Assembly (NCBI RefSeq): GCF_003114835.2
Contig: NZ_AP025029.1
Location: forward strand, 1-64,000
Length of the DNA stretch: 64,000 bases
Source of the DNA: Leptospira kobayashii
GTDB lineage: Bacteria > Spirochaetota > Leptospiria > Leptospirales > Leptospiraceae
Direction of reading: 5' to 3'
Shown piece after piece: positions 53,180 to 61,528 of the stretch (within the stretch, counting starts at the first letter, position 1; each line of letters starts with the position of its first letter). The notes under the pieces were generated by a model. It made no database searches, was not told the DNA's origin, and saw nothing but the letters and a program-made list of their open reading frames with translations. Made by a program: the position numbers and the translations under genes.

Positions 53180-55150
53180 TTACGGTTTAAGACGAGGTAA
53201 TATTCTATTTAAAAATTCTAACAAAGATTCAGCAATGTCAAACTTTTCTTGGTTTGGGAATTTTTCATTTCTTTGACGATTGCTCTCTTCGCTTACTTTC
53301 TCCAAAAGGCGTTTCCCCTGGCGTTTCAAATAAGAAGCGGATACCAGGATGGGCCATGGAAATTTTTCCCTTTGGTTACGAACCGGAAAAGAATAGATTT
53401 CCTTCCCTCCGAACTTTTTAAGGAAAAAAATCAGATTTTCCTCGGTATAAGCACCACTTAACTTTGTTAAGACGTATTCCCTATCAGGATAGATTCCGAA
53501 ATCCCAAGCCTCATCCAAAATACGGACAATAGACTCCATGGATTCCTTCCATTTTTTTTCTTCTTCCGGTGTACCTTGTTTTACCGGTTCCGAATCGGAA
53601 TCGTTATCCGAAGAAGATTTTGTTTGTTTTTCGCCCTCTTTTTCCTGAACTTCCTTTTCCTTGAGTCTCGCTCTTACGATCCTTTCTTTTTCCTGCGCGA
53701 TTTTAATATTCTTTTGTGCCACCAAATCCTTGTTCAATTGCTGTTGCAGCCTGGCTTTGATCGCGGGGATTTCGTGTTTATGAACCGTATTGGAGCCGAT
53801 CATCATTCTCCAGAGTTTGGTTAAAAAAGGCAAAAACTGGAACAGACTTTGTGCTTCGATTTCTTCGAATATTCTCTTAGGTCCTTCTTCCATCAAATGA
53901 ACGGTTACATTCATCACGTTTAATACCCTGATTTCCAAATCATTCCGTTTGGTTGCGAAACTGCGTTTTGCAGATTCGATCGCTTGTTGTACGCAACCTT
54001 TATGTAAGATAAATTCGTTATAAATTTTGCGATCCGCATATTCCGCGTACAACAAATCATTCTGCGACATGAGGATAGCGCGAAACTCATCACTGAGCGG
54101 CTCGCCACTGACTCGAAGTTGATTCAACTCCACAATCCGACCTGCCTGCTCCAAAAAGAGCATCAAGTCTTCCACTTGCTGTTTTCTTTTTTGTTTTTCT
54201 TCTTTTTCCCTGTCTTTCTCTATAATCTCGTTTAGAACAAGAGTTTCTTCAATCAGGGTTTTTTGGTCGCCGTAAGAGTCATTCATATAACCCAAAATCT
54301 CAGTGAGAGTGGCTCTCGGCGAATTCCACACTTCTTCCGAAAGATTCCCCATGACGCCTAACTTCTGCAATGCGGGGTAAATCGTGTTTTTCACGTAATC
54401 CACATAAGCATCATATCTATCGGCAATCTCGTTCGGTTTATTATAAATGAAAACGGATTTATTTCCGGGTCTGCTTGCCGCATCATTTCTGAAAAAGAAA
54501 AGAATCTTATCATCCACCAATTGTTTCAAGACAGGCTTCAAATGGATCACAATCGTAGCATCTTTTTGAGGCTTTGTCTTATCATAAGGACACTGAAATA
54601 AGTTTCCTATTTCGGTTGCAGCATAGGTATCAAAGAGGCGGTTTGCATCCACTGCCGCCTTGATCACTTTCTTCATTTTCTCTTTGCCGGAATATTTTCT
54701 TTTTTCTTCAAACCAGGATTTGATCGCTACTACGGAATGTTCGTTCAAACCTAATGCATAACGAAAGGCGGTTCCCCCGTCTGCCGTTGTAGGTCTAGCA
54801 AACACGGTATTATGCTTCAGGTATGTACGTGCATTTTCAGGATCACCCGGCTCATTGGGATGAAATTCCAATACATTCAATTTTTTCAAAATAGGAGGGT
54901 TTTGTTTGAAACAAAGATCGTTTACATATGCTTCGATCCTGTCCCGATCCACGGAACTATCCCGTTCAATCTGTTCGGTATTCGGCAAAACTTTATTTTG
55001 AAGAAATTTATCAGTCCATTCGAAGATCACAAGCAGAACCTTGTAAATCCCCTTAAAAGAAAAATCTCCCCGGGAATCCATCGCCTGCACTTTCTGAAGG
55101 CAGGCAGTGTAATCAAATACTCTTAGTTCGGGGAGATTCGGATCTAACAT
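53180..55150 (-). CDS. large soluble protein of unknown function between asd and pyk
   Basis: 656 residues, no signal peptide or membrane segment. The first ~280 residues are mixed alpha/beta. Residues ~290-600 are highly charged and helical, including long Lys/Glu coiled coil (EKDREKEEKQKRKQQVEDL; AQKNIKIAQEKERIVRARLK) and an acidic Ser/Asp linker (SSSDNDSDSEPV). The final ~100 residues are again globular (YTEENLIFFLKKFGGKEIYSF). No family recognised. It lies 13 bp after asd and 6 bp before pyk, so it is probably expressed with both metabolic genes. A scaffold or signalling role is possible, without direct evidence. Confidence 0.75.
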   Translation of the reverse strand: MLDPNLPELRVFDYTACLQKVQAMDSRGDFSFKGIYKVLLVIFEWTDKFLQNKVLPNTEQIERDSSVDRDRIEAYVNDLCFKQNPPILKKLNVLEFHPNEPGDPENARTYLKHNTVFARPTTADGGTAFRYALGLNEHSVVAIKSWFEEKRKYSGKEKMKKVIKAAVDANRLFDTYAATEIGNLFQCPYDKTKPQKDATIVIHLKPVLKQLVDDKILFFFRNDAASRPGNKSVFIYNKPNEIADRYDAYVDYVKNTIYPALQKLGVMGNLSEEVWNSPRATLTEILGYMNDSYGDQKTLIEETLVLNEIIEKDREKEEKQKRKQQVEDLMLFLEQAGRIVELNQLRVSGEPLSDEFRAILMSQNDLLYAEYADRKIYNEFILHKGCVQQAIESAKRSFATKRNDLEIRVLNVMNVTVHLMEEGPKRIFEEIEAQSLFQFLPFLTKLWRMMIGSNTVHKHEIPAIKARLQQQLNKDLVAQKNIKIAQEKERIVRARLKEKEVQEKEGEKQTKSSSDNDSDSEPVKQGTPEEEKKWKESMESIVRILDEAWDFGIYPDREYVLTKLSGAYTEENLIFFLKKFGGKEIYSFPVRNQREKFPWPILVSASYLKRQGKRLLEKVSEESNRQRNEKFPNQEKFDIAESLLEFLNRILPRLKP

Positions 55151-55163
55151 AGTTTACTTGTCT

Positions 55164-56216
55164 TTATGACGAAATTAATCCTTTTTTATAAAGGAGTTCC
55201 GCATTTAAAAGCGCAGCTCCGGCAGCTCCACGGATGGTGTTATGCGAGAGAACAACCCATTTCCAATCCAGGATACTATCTTCCCGAAGTCGTCCAACGA
55301 CCGTTGCCATTCCTCGCCCTGTGTCCAAATCCAATCTCGGTTGCGGCCTATCCGCTTCTTCCCGGTAGACGATCGGTTGTTTTGGTGCCAAAGGAAGATC
55401 TAGTTTCTGCGGTTCTCCTGAAAATTCCTTCCAGGTTTTCAATATATCTTCTTTGGATGGTTTTTTCTTAAACTTAACGGACACACAAACAGTATGCCCG
55501 TCGAAAACAGGAACGCGATTGCAATGAGCCGAAATTGCAAAGGATGCTGATTTGATTTGTCCGTTCTCTACGGTTCCCAAACATTTTTGCGGTTCTATTT
55601 CCGCCTTGTCTTCTTCCCCGCTGATGTATGGAACTACGTTTCCAAGTATGTCCATAGTAGGAACTCCCGGATAACCTGCACCGGAAATCGCCTGCATGGA
55701 AAATAACATCACGGATTCGATTCCGTATTTATCATGCAAAGGTTTAAGAGAAATGGTCACACCCATAATCGTACAATTGGAATTTGTAATGATCTTGCCG
55801 GATGTTTTTTGTGATTTTAAAACTTCCAAATGTTCCGAATTCACCTCTGCCGACATAAGCGGGACATGGGGATCCATTCTATGGTTTTTTGAATTGGAAA
55901 TTACGATCACACCGCTTTCTGCATATTCGGTTTCCACCTCACCTGCGATAGACGAGTCAAGACCGCTAAACACGAGTTGCACGCCCTTAGTATCCGTCGG
56001 TTTTGGTAAGGTGATAACGATGTCCTTTGCATACGCCGGTATATCGCTTGAAATTTTCCAACGCGACTTCATCACCTCACCGTAAGTCTTTCCTGCGCTC
56101 TTCTCTGAAGCTGCAAGATGAGTCACGGTGAAAAAAGGGTGATTCTCCAATAATTGAATGAATCTTTGTCCCACGGAGCCAGTTGCTCCCAGAACCCCTA
56201 CCTTAATTTTTTCCAT
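55164..56216 (-). CDS. asd: aspartate-semialdehyde dehydrogenase (archaeal/yeast-type)
   Basis: Reduces aspartyl phosphate to aspartate semialdehyde, the branch point to lysine, diaminopimelate, methionine and threonine. At 350 aa it has the length of the fungal/archaeal type. The NADP-binding [14 protein letters not shown], the catalytic Cys in TNSNCTIMG, and the substrate-binding His in [15 protein letters not shown] are all visible. Start ATG 56216. It follows the SGNH gene at 37 bp in a run of reverse-strand genes, and the 656-aa gene follows at 13 bp. Confidence 0.96.
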   Translation of the reverse strand: MEKIKVGVLGATGSVGQRFIQLLENHPFFTVTHLAASEKSAGKTYGEVMKSRWKISSDIPAYAKDIVITLPKPTDTKGVQLVFSGLDSSIAGEVETEYAESGVIVISNSKNHRMDPHVPLMSAEVNSEHLEVLKSQKTSGKIITNSNCTIMGVTISLKPLHDKYGIESVMLFSMQAISGAGYPGVPTMDILGNVVPYISGEEDKAEIEPQKCLGTVENGQIKSASFAISAHCNRVPVFDGHTVCVSVKFKKKPSKEDILKTWKEFSGEPQKLDLPLAPKQPIVYREEADRPQPRLDLDTGRGMATVVGRLREDSILDWKWVVLSHNTIRGAAGAALLNAELLYKKGLISS

Positions 56217-56253
56217 AAATTTCCTTACCTATTCGTAAGGTCTGGGATTGACC

Positions 56254-57792
56254 CTATTTAGAAAAGATATTTCCGATCTCTCTCACATAAATCGGATTCA
56301 TTTGCTCCATTCCTAAATAAGTAAAATGATGAAAGTCAGAAAATCCCTGCATGGGAAGTTCGCGTCTCATATCCCTAAAGAAAACATTCGGGGAAGAAAG
56401 AGATTTCAAGTAAGCCAAATAATCGTTATACCATTCTGAGGATTCGTACCAATCCAGGGAGATAGGATTTTCAGGATTATTGATAATTAGGATGGGAATG
56501 CCACTCTCTTGAAACCGATTTGCAATTTTTTTTAAATAATTCAGATGAAAGATCGGCTTAAATTTCTCCTTCGCAATCCTCTTCTTGGCTCTTTCCAAAG
56601 CAACTAAGTAGCCAATCCCCGGACGTTGGTCCAAACCTTCTAGCAGCCGGTAATAAAAATACGATTCGTACTCCTTATCTTCCATGTGAACGTAACGATC
56701 ATCCTCGCTCCTAGGTTCCCTTTTGTATTGCATTCCTTGGCGGGGAGATTCCAAACCGAATGTTTGCTGAAGACGAACCCCCATGGGATCATAATGATAA
56801 TCCAGATAGGCGCCTCTTGCCTTGTTCGCATACCAAACACGAGAAAGTTTTGCAGTCACAGGCAGGAGGGGAGAATAAAAATCCGAAGATAGTCCGATCT
56901 TCACCCAACCTGTATGATCCAAAACCACCGTTTGGGATTTCCCTAGGGAGTTTCGGATATGTAGGGAAACAGGACCGTTTTCCAATAAAAATTCGGTCAC
57001 CTCGATCCAAAATCCGTCTTTCTCTTTTTTCATTTTGTCTATGGGCAGAAACGAAAAAGATTCTTTGGTCCATCCGAGAGTATTAATTCCTTCCGGAATG
57101 GGCACTCCTGCATAAGCATGATAACTTGTATTTCTCCCGAACCTATGTTGGTAAAGATTGTTCAGATTATTCAGGTAAATGTCTTGGTAACGATAAAACC
57201 CGAATACATAGGAGATCAGGTATTTCGCCCTCTTTTCATAAGACATGGATGATCCGACTTCACGCAATGTTTCTTTGGGAAATACCCATAAGGATTGAGG
57301 TGCCTCCTCGAATGTAAGTGCATCCCGGATCAATTCCCCTTCGTCTACAGTCTCATTCGAACCGTCCGGGAACATAACATACGTTCGATGAAGGCGCAAG
57401 TCGATAAAATTGATCGGGTAAACAACCAAATCCGGCTGCAAAGGAAAAAGCCAATCCAAAAGCAAATAAACATAAAGCGGGCTGTTTCCTGCGTAAGCAA
57501 GATAGACCACCTCATATTCCTTTCCCGTTTTTTTCAAAAGTTCTTTGGAAAGCAGCTCCGCATCGAAAGAATAATAAGCGATCGAACTTCCTAAAATAAG
57601 AATCCTAGGTTTTGTCTTCGGCTCGTTTGCCACTCGATTGTATTCATATAGAAAATTAAAAAAATGATTCGTATTCCATGGGGATTCGTTCGGAAGAAAA
57701 AACTGTCCTTTTCGAAACAATGCCCAATCAAATAATACTATGGAAAAAATGATCGAGAGAATGAGTATAAAACGTGTTTTTAATGATTTCAT
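56254..57792 (-). CDS. membrane-anchored SGNH-type protein, partner of second MBOAT
   Basis: 512 residues from ATG 57792, which overlaps the MBOAT stop (TGATG). There is one N-terminal transmembrane helix (RFILILSIIFSIVLFDWALF), then a periplasmic domain with SGNH landmarks: ILILGSSIAYYSFD (nucleophile) and the C-terminal FSDFHHFTYLGMEQMNP (Asp/His). It is about 130 residues longer than the SGNH protein at 41894, with a central beta-rich insertion (~240-340) that could be a carbohydrate-binding domain. It probably completes O-acylation begun by the MBOAT protein. Confidence 0.82.
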   Translation of the reverse strand: MKSLKTRFILILSIIFSIVLFDWALFRKGQFFLPNESPWNTNHFFNFLYEYNRVANEPKTKPRILILGSSIAYYSFDAELLSKELLKKTGKEYEVVYLAYAGNSPLYVYLLLDWLFPLQPDLVVYPINFIDLRLHRTYVMFPDGSNETVDEGELIRDALTFEEAPQSLWVFPKETLREVGSSMSYEKRAKYLISYVFGFYRYQDIYLNNLNNLYQHRFGRNTSYHAYAGVPIPEGINTLGWTKESFSFLPIDKMKKEKDGFWIEVTEFLLENGPVSLHIRNSLGKSQTVVLDHTGWVKIGLSSDFYSPLLPVTAKLSRVWYANKARGAYLDYHYDPMGVRLQQTFGLESPRQGMQYKREPRSEDDRYVHMEDKEYESYFYYRLLEGLDQRPGIGYLVALERAKKRIAKEKFKPIFHLNYLKKIANRFQESGIPILIINNPENPISLDWYESSEWYNDYLAYLKSLSSPNVFFRDMRRELPMQGFSDFHHFTYLGMEQMNPIYVREIGNIFSK

Positions 57793-59309
57793 CAGAATAC
57801 AAAATACACAAACGGTTGCCCCTTGGCTGAAAGTAGTACGATAGCGATAAAAGCCAATGAAAATAAGGCTCCAAACGCTATGACTTTCCATTCGGATCGG
57901 AATAAATTCTCCAATCTTTCTTCCATTTCCGCATTGGTTTTAAAATACTTCTGTCCGATCCAATGGCCCGCTACCAATGCAAATAGGCACCATGCAGTAC
58001 TTAAAAATATGGCATGAGGAATGGTAATTATCCCGTTTTTGGAGAAAAGACCCTGTAGATAGCACAGGGAAACGGTAAAATCGGGACTTCTGAAAAAAAT
58101 CCAGAGCAAGATTACTGAAATGAATGTAAATAGCTGCAAAAGAACTAACTTTAGTTTCACCACATAACCGAAAATAAACGAGGCATTGAAAGCAGAACCG
58201 ACAGAGGGATTTTCCTTTCTTTTGAAAAACAGCCTTTCCATCACAAGTAGCAACCCATGACCACCGCCCCAGAAAACAAAATTCCAACTAGCTCCATGCC
58301 ATAGTCCGCCGAGCAACATGACCACCATCAAATTAAAATTCGTTCGAAATCCACCTTTCCTGTTTCCACCCAAAGGAATGTAAAGATAGGAACGTAACCA
58401 CCCGGAAAGGGACATATGCCACTTGGTCCAGAATTCGGAGAATCCTTTTGCAAGGTAAGGCATCCTGAAATTCTCAGGCAATCGGAAACCCAGGATAAGT
58501 GCCGAACCCTGGGCGATATCCGTATACCCGGAAAAATCGCAGTAGATCTGCCCCGCATAGGACAGCACCCCCCACCATAAAAAAGATGGGGAAAGATCTT
58601 TCGGGTGTGAAAATGCAAAATCGGAAGTGTTGGCTAAATGATCCGCCAAAACCGATTTTTTCAAGGCCCCGAGAAGGATCAAAAAGACTCCGAAGGCTAG
58701 GGGAATTTCAGAAAATGACTTAGGATTTCGAATCTGAGGGAGAAATTCTTTCGCGGTTACAATAGGCCCCGCTACCAACTGCGGAAAAAAGGAAAGAAAC
58801 AACAAATAATGCAAATAATTGGACTCGGGTTCAATTTCCTTTCGAAAAACATCTACAGTGTAGGAGATGGACTGAAAAATATAAAAAGAAATCCCAACAG
58901 GCAAAATGACCTGAAGCAAAGGCAAATGAGCCTCCACACCCAAAAATTCAGCTAAAATATGATAATTTTCACTGAAAAAATTTAAATACTTAAAAACAGA
59001 AAGAACCCCTAAGCCGTTTCCCAACGAAATCCAAAGAAAGAATTTTCTTCGAAAAGGATCGAAAGATCTTCCGATTGCTTGTCCACAGACAAAGTCCACA
59101 ACCGAGACCCAGACCAACAGCAAAACAAAGCGAGAGTCCCAGGCAGAATAAAATAAAAGACTAAAAATAAGTAAAAAACTGATTATAAATTGATCAATTA
59201 TCGGCTTATTTTTAAAAACTCCAAATTTCCTTAAACAAAACGGAACAAGCCATCTAGCAATGAAAACGATCAAGAAAAAAATAACATAAATTGGAGTAGT
59301 AAAAATCAT
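57792..59309 (-). CDS. MBOAT-family O-acyltransferase, second copy
   Basis: 505 residues, about ten transmembrane helices. The AlgI/DltB-type landmarks are LPVGISFYIFQSISYTVDVFR, FFPQLVAGPIVTAKEFLP, CDFSGYTDIAQGSALILGF, the catalytic-His region LLGGLWHGASWNFVFWGGGHG, and FWTKWHMSLSGWLRSYLYIPLGG. It is a paralogue of the MBOAT gene at 40392 but clearly divergent. It heads the long reverse-strand run leading to asd, pyk and Omp85. One of the two inverted 16-bp palindromes lies 94 bp before its ATG. Confidence 0.93.
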   Translation of the reverse strand: MIFTTPIYVIFFLIVFIARWLVPFCLRKFGVFKNKPIIDQFIISFLLIFSLLFYSAWDSRFVLLLVWVSVVDFVCGQAIGRSFDPFRRKFFLWISLGNGLGVLSVFKYLNFFSENYHILAEFLGVEAHLPLLQVILPVGISFYIFQSISYTVDVFRKEIEPESNYLHYLLFLSFFPQLVAGPIVTAKEFLPQIRNPKSFSEIPLAFGVFLILLGALKKSVLADHLANTSDFAFSHPKDLSPSFLWWGVLSYAGQIYCDFSGYTDIAQGSALILGFRLPENFRMPYLAKGFSEFWTKWHMSLSGWLRSYLYIPLGGNRKGGFRTNFNLMVVMLLGGLWHGASWNFVFWGGGHGLLLVMERLFFKRKENPSVGSAFNASFIFGYVVKLKLVLLQLFTFISVILLWIFFRSPDFTVSLCYLQGLFSKNGIITIPHAIFLSTAWCLFALVAGHWIGQKYFKTNAEMEERLENLFRSEWKVIAFGALFSLAFIAIVLLSAKGQPFVYFVF

Positions 59310-59402
59310 TATCTGGATTATTTTTAACTATTTATTTGATTAATATTATGCAGTAAACTGGCGAACCAGCAGCAAATCATCTTTGCAAATTTGGCATTAT
59401 TA

Positions 59403-59418
59403 TGCCTATTTTTAGGCA
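59403..59418. repeat. 16-bp palindrome TGCCTA-TTTT-TAGGCA (left copy)
   Basis: A perfect 6-bp inverted repeat with a 4-nt A/T centre. The identical 16-mer in reverse orientation is at 60367-60382, so the two face each other 949 bp apart. This copy lies between the zinc-ribbon gene and the MBOAT start. It may be an operator or one end of a mobile segment. Confidence 0.55.
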
Positions 59419-59429
59419 AATCTACCCAC

Positions 59430-59648
59430 TTAAACATTGTATTTGCACTTCACTCCACAGTTTGGGCAGGTACAAGTGACTTCTGCCTTTACGCGTCTGC
59501 CTCCTTGAGGGCCTTCCACCTTACCAACTGCCACAAATTCAAAGGAAACGCCTTCCGGAACGTAATGTCCGGCCCCATATTTCGCAGTACCTTCTATCAA
59601 ATTAGAGCAAGCGTGGCACTTCACTCGCAATCTTATCGTTTCAGCCAT
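59430..59648 (-). CDS. small zinc-ribbon protein
   Basis: A 72-residue protein with two Cys pairs: KCHACSNL near the N-terminus and CTCPNCGVKCKYNV at the C-terminus, a zinc-ribbon layout; a Gly/Lys-rich loop lies between them. Such small ribbons bind nucleic acid or other proteins; no specific family is recognised. I start at ATG 59648; an in-frame ATG at 59741 would add 31 residues, and neither start has a clear ribosome-binding site. It is isolated, with MBOAT on one side and about 750 bp without genes on the other. Confidence 0.65.
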   Translation of the reverse strand: MAETIRLRVKCHACSNLIEGTAKYGAGHYVPEGVSFEFVAVGKVEGPQGGRRVKAEVTCTCPNCGVKCKYNV

Positions 59649-59741
59649 AGAAAGCAGAGAACTGTGCAAATACTGCCCGTAAAGCCCTTTTCGGTGAGCT
59701 GCCTTTTTTTCAGGATCATGAATCTTTCCTACACATGCCAT

Positions 59742-60492
59742 TTTGTCAGCAGAATGCTCAATTTTTCAAATATCCCGCGCTGCTCCGGATTCCACCGAAA
59801 ACCATCTTTAGCTGTGCGCTCCATTGGGGCTTTTTACGGAAATGACGATTTTTCGGCGCCCGGACTAACTTGAAAAATTCGCCTTAAATCACCGAAAATC
59901 ACTCTACTTATTTATCCTTCTGAAGAATGCCTCAAACTGCTTGTTTTGTTCCATTCCTTAAGGAATTGCAATATTTTGTCCTAACCACTGATCACTGACC
60001 AGAACCAGGCAGTTCGCTAACTGCCGATATTTCTAATCCCTTTTTTATGTTTTTCCTGGGATTTTACCCTAGTGATGCCCATACTCTATCCTTGATTTTT
60101 TCATTCTATTCTGCAGAAATGGTCCCCGAAAACCCGCTTTTCTGGCCCTATTTCAGCCATCAAATGACTTGAAATGGCCTGACCGACAGAGGGCGGACCT
60201 CAAGAATGCTTACCAAAAGAAGGCACTTTTTGGATCTGCCCTATTTTATTGCCCTTCCCCGGGCGATTATTTTATTTAACAGTTTTTGAGATAATTGCTG
60301 AATTTTAGGCAAAAAAGAAAGCCAGGAATGCGGCAATTAAACTTTTCTTTTTAAGATTCGATTTAATGCCTAAAAATAGGCAGAATTGATGATTTTGCTT
60401 AAGTTTAGGGTGTATGGAGAGAAAGTAATGAATTATGTCTATTTTTGTCAATTCTCCCTGTAGAGTGCACAGGAAGAATCGGCTTGATTGGT
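59742..60492. other. 751-bp region without a recognisable gene; hairpin-rich
   Basis: No reading frame here looks coding on either strand. It contains a TTCCTTAAGGAA palindrome (near 59955), a perfect stem GGCAGTT-CGCT-AACTGCC (60008-60025), arms AATCCC/GGGATT around a T-rich loop (60035-60063), and a GCCC/GGGC stem followed by A/T-rich DNA (60251-60264). The right palindrome lies at 60367. It could hold a structured RNA or be the non-coding part of a mobile segment. Confidence 0.4.
60367..60382. repeat. 16-bp palindrome TGCCTA-AAAA-TAGGCA (right copy)
   Basis: The exact reverse complement of the palindrome at 59403-59418. It lies about 110 bp beyond the 3' end of the Lys/Ala-tailed protein gene and far upstream of the zinc-ribbon gene. 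Confidence 0.55.
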
Positions 60493-60906
60493 TTATTTCT
60501 TTTTTGCGGCCTTTTTGGAGGCTGATTTTTTAGCAGGTGATGTGCTTTTGGAAGTTTTAGAAGACTGACTGCCTTTTTTGGCTAAACTATCAGATTTGGT
60601 GCGAGAATGGCCTTCTTCGTCCCCATCCCCAAAACTAACTCTGGATTCACTCGGGAGCCTTCCGTTTCTTTTAACCATGTAAATAAAATGTCGGACATAC
60701 TGTGTATATGGCTCAGGAATTGCTCTTGGATCGAAGGACTTCGGGTCGGCAAGCAGTTGATTGACCTGGGCCAAGGGAAGGTCGTCCTTGCTGGTTGCCA
60801 TAAGGATATCGAGTCTTTTGCAAATTTCTGTATCATTGACTTCGACAGAAAGCTTCCGCATCGCATTGGTAAATTTTTGGAAGGCAACTCGCTTGGGTTG
60901 AGACAT
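60493..60906 (-). CDS. small basic protein with histone-H1-like Lys/Ala/Ser tail
   Basis: 137 residues. The first ~90 are globular and helical (KRVAFQKFTNAMRKLSVEVND; YTQYVRHFIYMVKRNGRLP). The rest is a low-complexity basic tail (SKSTSPAKKSASKKAAKKK) like those of DNA-compacting histone-H1-like bacterial proteins. GGGG lies just before the ATG, with a spacing shorter than ideal. The same frame stays open for about 36 codons upstream without a start codon. It shares 325 nt with the 3' part of the next gene in a different frame on the same strand, so one of the two is likely shorter or shifted. Confidence 0.65.
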   Translation of the reverse strand: MSQPKRVAFQKFTNAMRKLSVEVNDTEICKRLDILMATSKDDLPLAQVNQLLADPKSFDPRAIPEPYTQYVRHFIYMVKRNGRLPSESRVSFGDGDEEGHSRTKSDSLAKKGSQSSKTSKSTSPAKKSASKKAAKKK

Positions 60907-61415
60907 ATCCCCAGAAAAGCAACGGGACTTAGATTGGCAATCGAATTTAAGGAGAATTGCCCAAGAGTCCTCTCGTTTTGCAATGAAAGCCCGGAGAAAA
61001 TAATCAGTCCTTTTGAAATTTCAGCCTTACGGCTCTCCATTGAATCTCCGGAAGTTTCCAACCGAAAGACTTCTTTTCCTCCTTTCAAAATCGTGGCCGA
61101 TGACCGTCGAGCTGCTGAAATGGTCCCCGGAGAAAGACTGGAATTTTCACGAAAAAGATTCGCATCAATAGAAATTACTTTTTTGGTTTCTTCCTGAAAA
61201 GTTTGTAAATCTTCGCATGGGAGAGAAGAGGAAGAAAGGCTAAGTGACTCTTCGGTATCGGGAACAGTTACATAGGAAACCACTCCATCCACAAGTTGTA
61301 TAGGAGTGAGAAGTTCGTCCACAGGGATGATGGTGGGCAAGGAAGAGTCAAAAGCGAAGAGAGAAAAAGTAGGAACAAATACAATTGCCAGGAAACTAGC
61401 AAAAGCCAATTTCAT
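60582..61415 (-). CDS. secreted protein of unknown function, 3' part doubtful
   Basis: From ATG 61415 the product has a clear signal peptide (KLAFASFLAIVFVPTFSLFA) and a Ser/Leu-rich mature part (VDELLTPIQLVDGVVSYVTV; GLSLQNERTLGQFSLNSIA). Up to about 60906 it reads as a normal protein. Beyond this it overlaps the Lys/Ala-tailed gene in another frame and its composition turns Ser/Pro-rich, so a frameshift or lost stop codon near 60906-61020 is likely. No family recognised. An ATG at 61460 would add 15 residues before the signal. Confidence 0.5.
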   Translation of the reverse strand: MKLAFASFLAIVFVPTFSLFAFDSSLPTIIPVDELLTPIQLVDGVVSYVTVPDTEESLSLSSSSLPCEDLQTFQEETKKVISIDANLFRENSSLSPGTISAARRSSATILKGGKEVFRLETSGDSMESRKAEISKGLIIFSGLSLQNERTLGQFSLNSIANLSPVAFLGICLNPSELPSKNLPMRCGSFLSKSMIQKFAKDSISLWQPARTTFPWPRSINCLPTRSPSIQEQFLSHIHSMSDILFTWLKETEGSRVNPELVLGMGTKKAILAPNLIV

Positions 61416-61528
61416 TAGCAAAAACCGTGCCAAATTTGTATTCTTTTTCTGCAAAAACATAGAGATTTGTCACAAATATCCCCTATTTTACCAAAAAAGA
61501 AAGCTTTTTTCTGTATTTTTCGGGGAAA

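Noticed and set aside
60687..60700. ATGTCGGACATAC as a third operator copy
   Set aside because: It matches only part of one half-site, is not palindromic and lies inside a coding region.
60607..61197. 196-residue open frame on the plus strand
   Set aside because: It is antisense to two better-supported minus-strand genes, has no signal, motif or ribosome-binding site, and its composition is that of a mirror frame.
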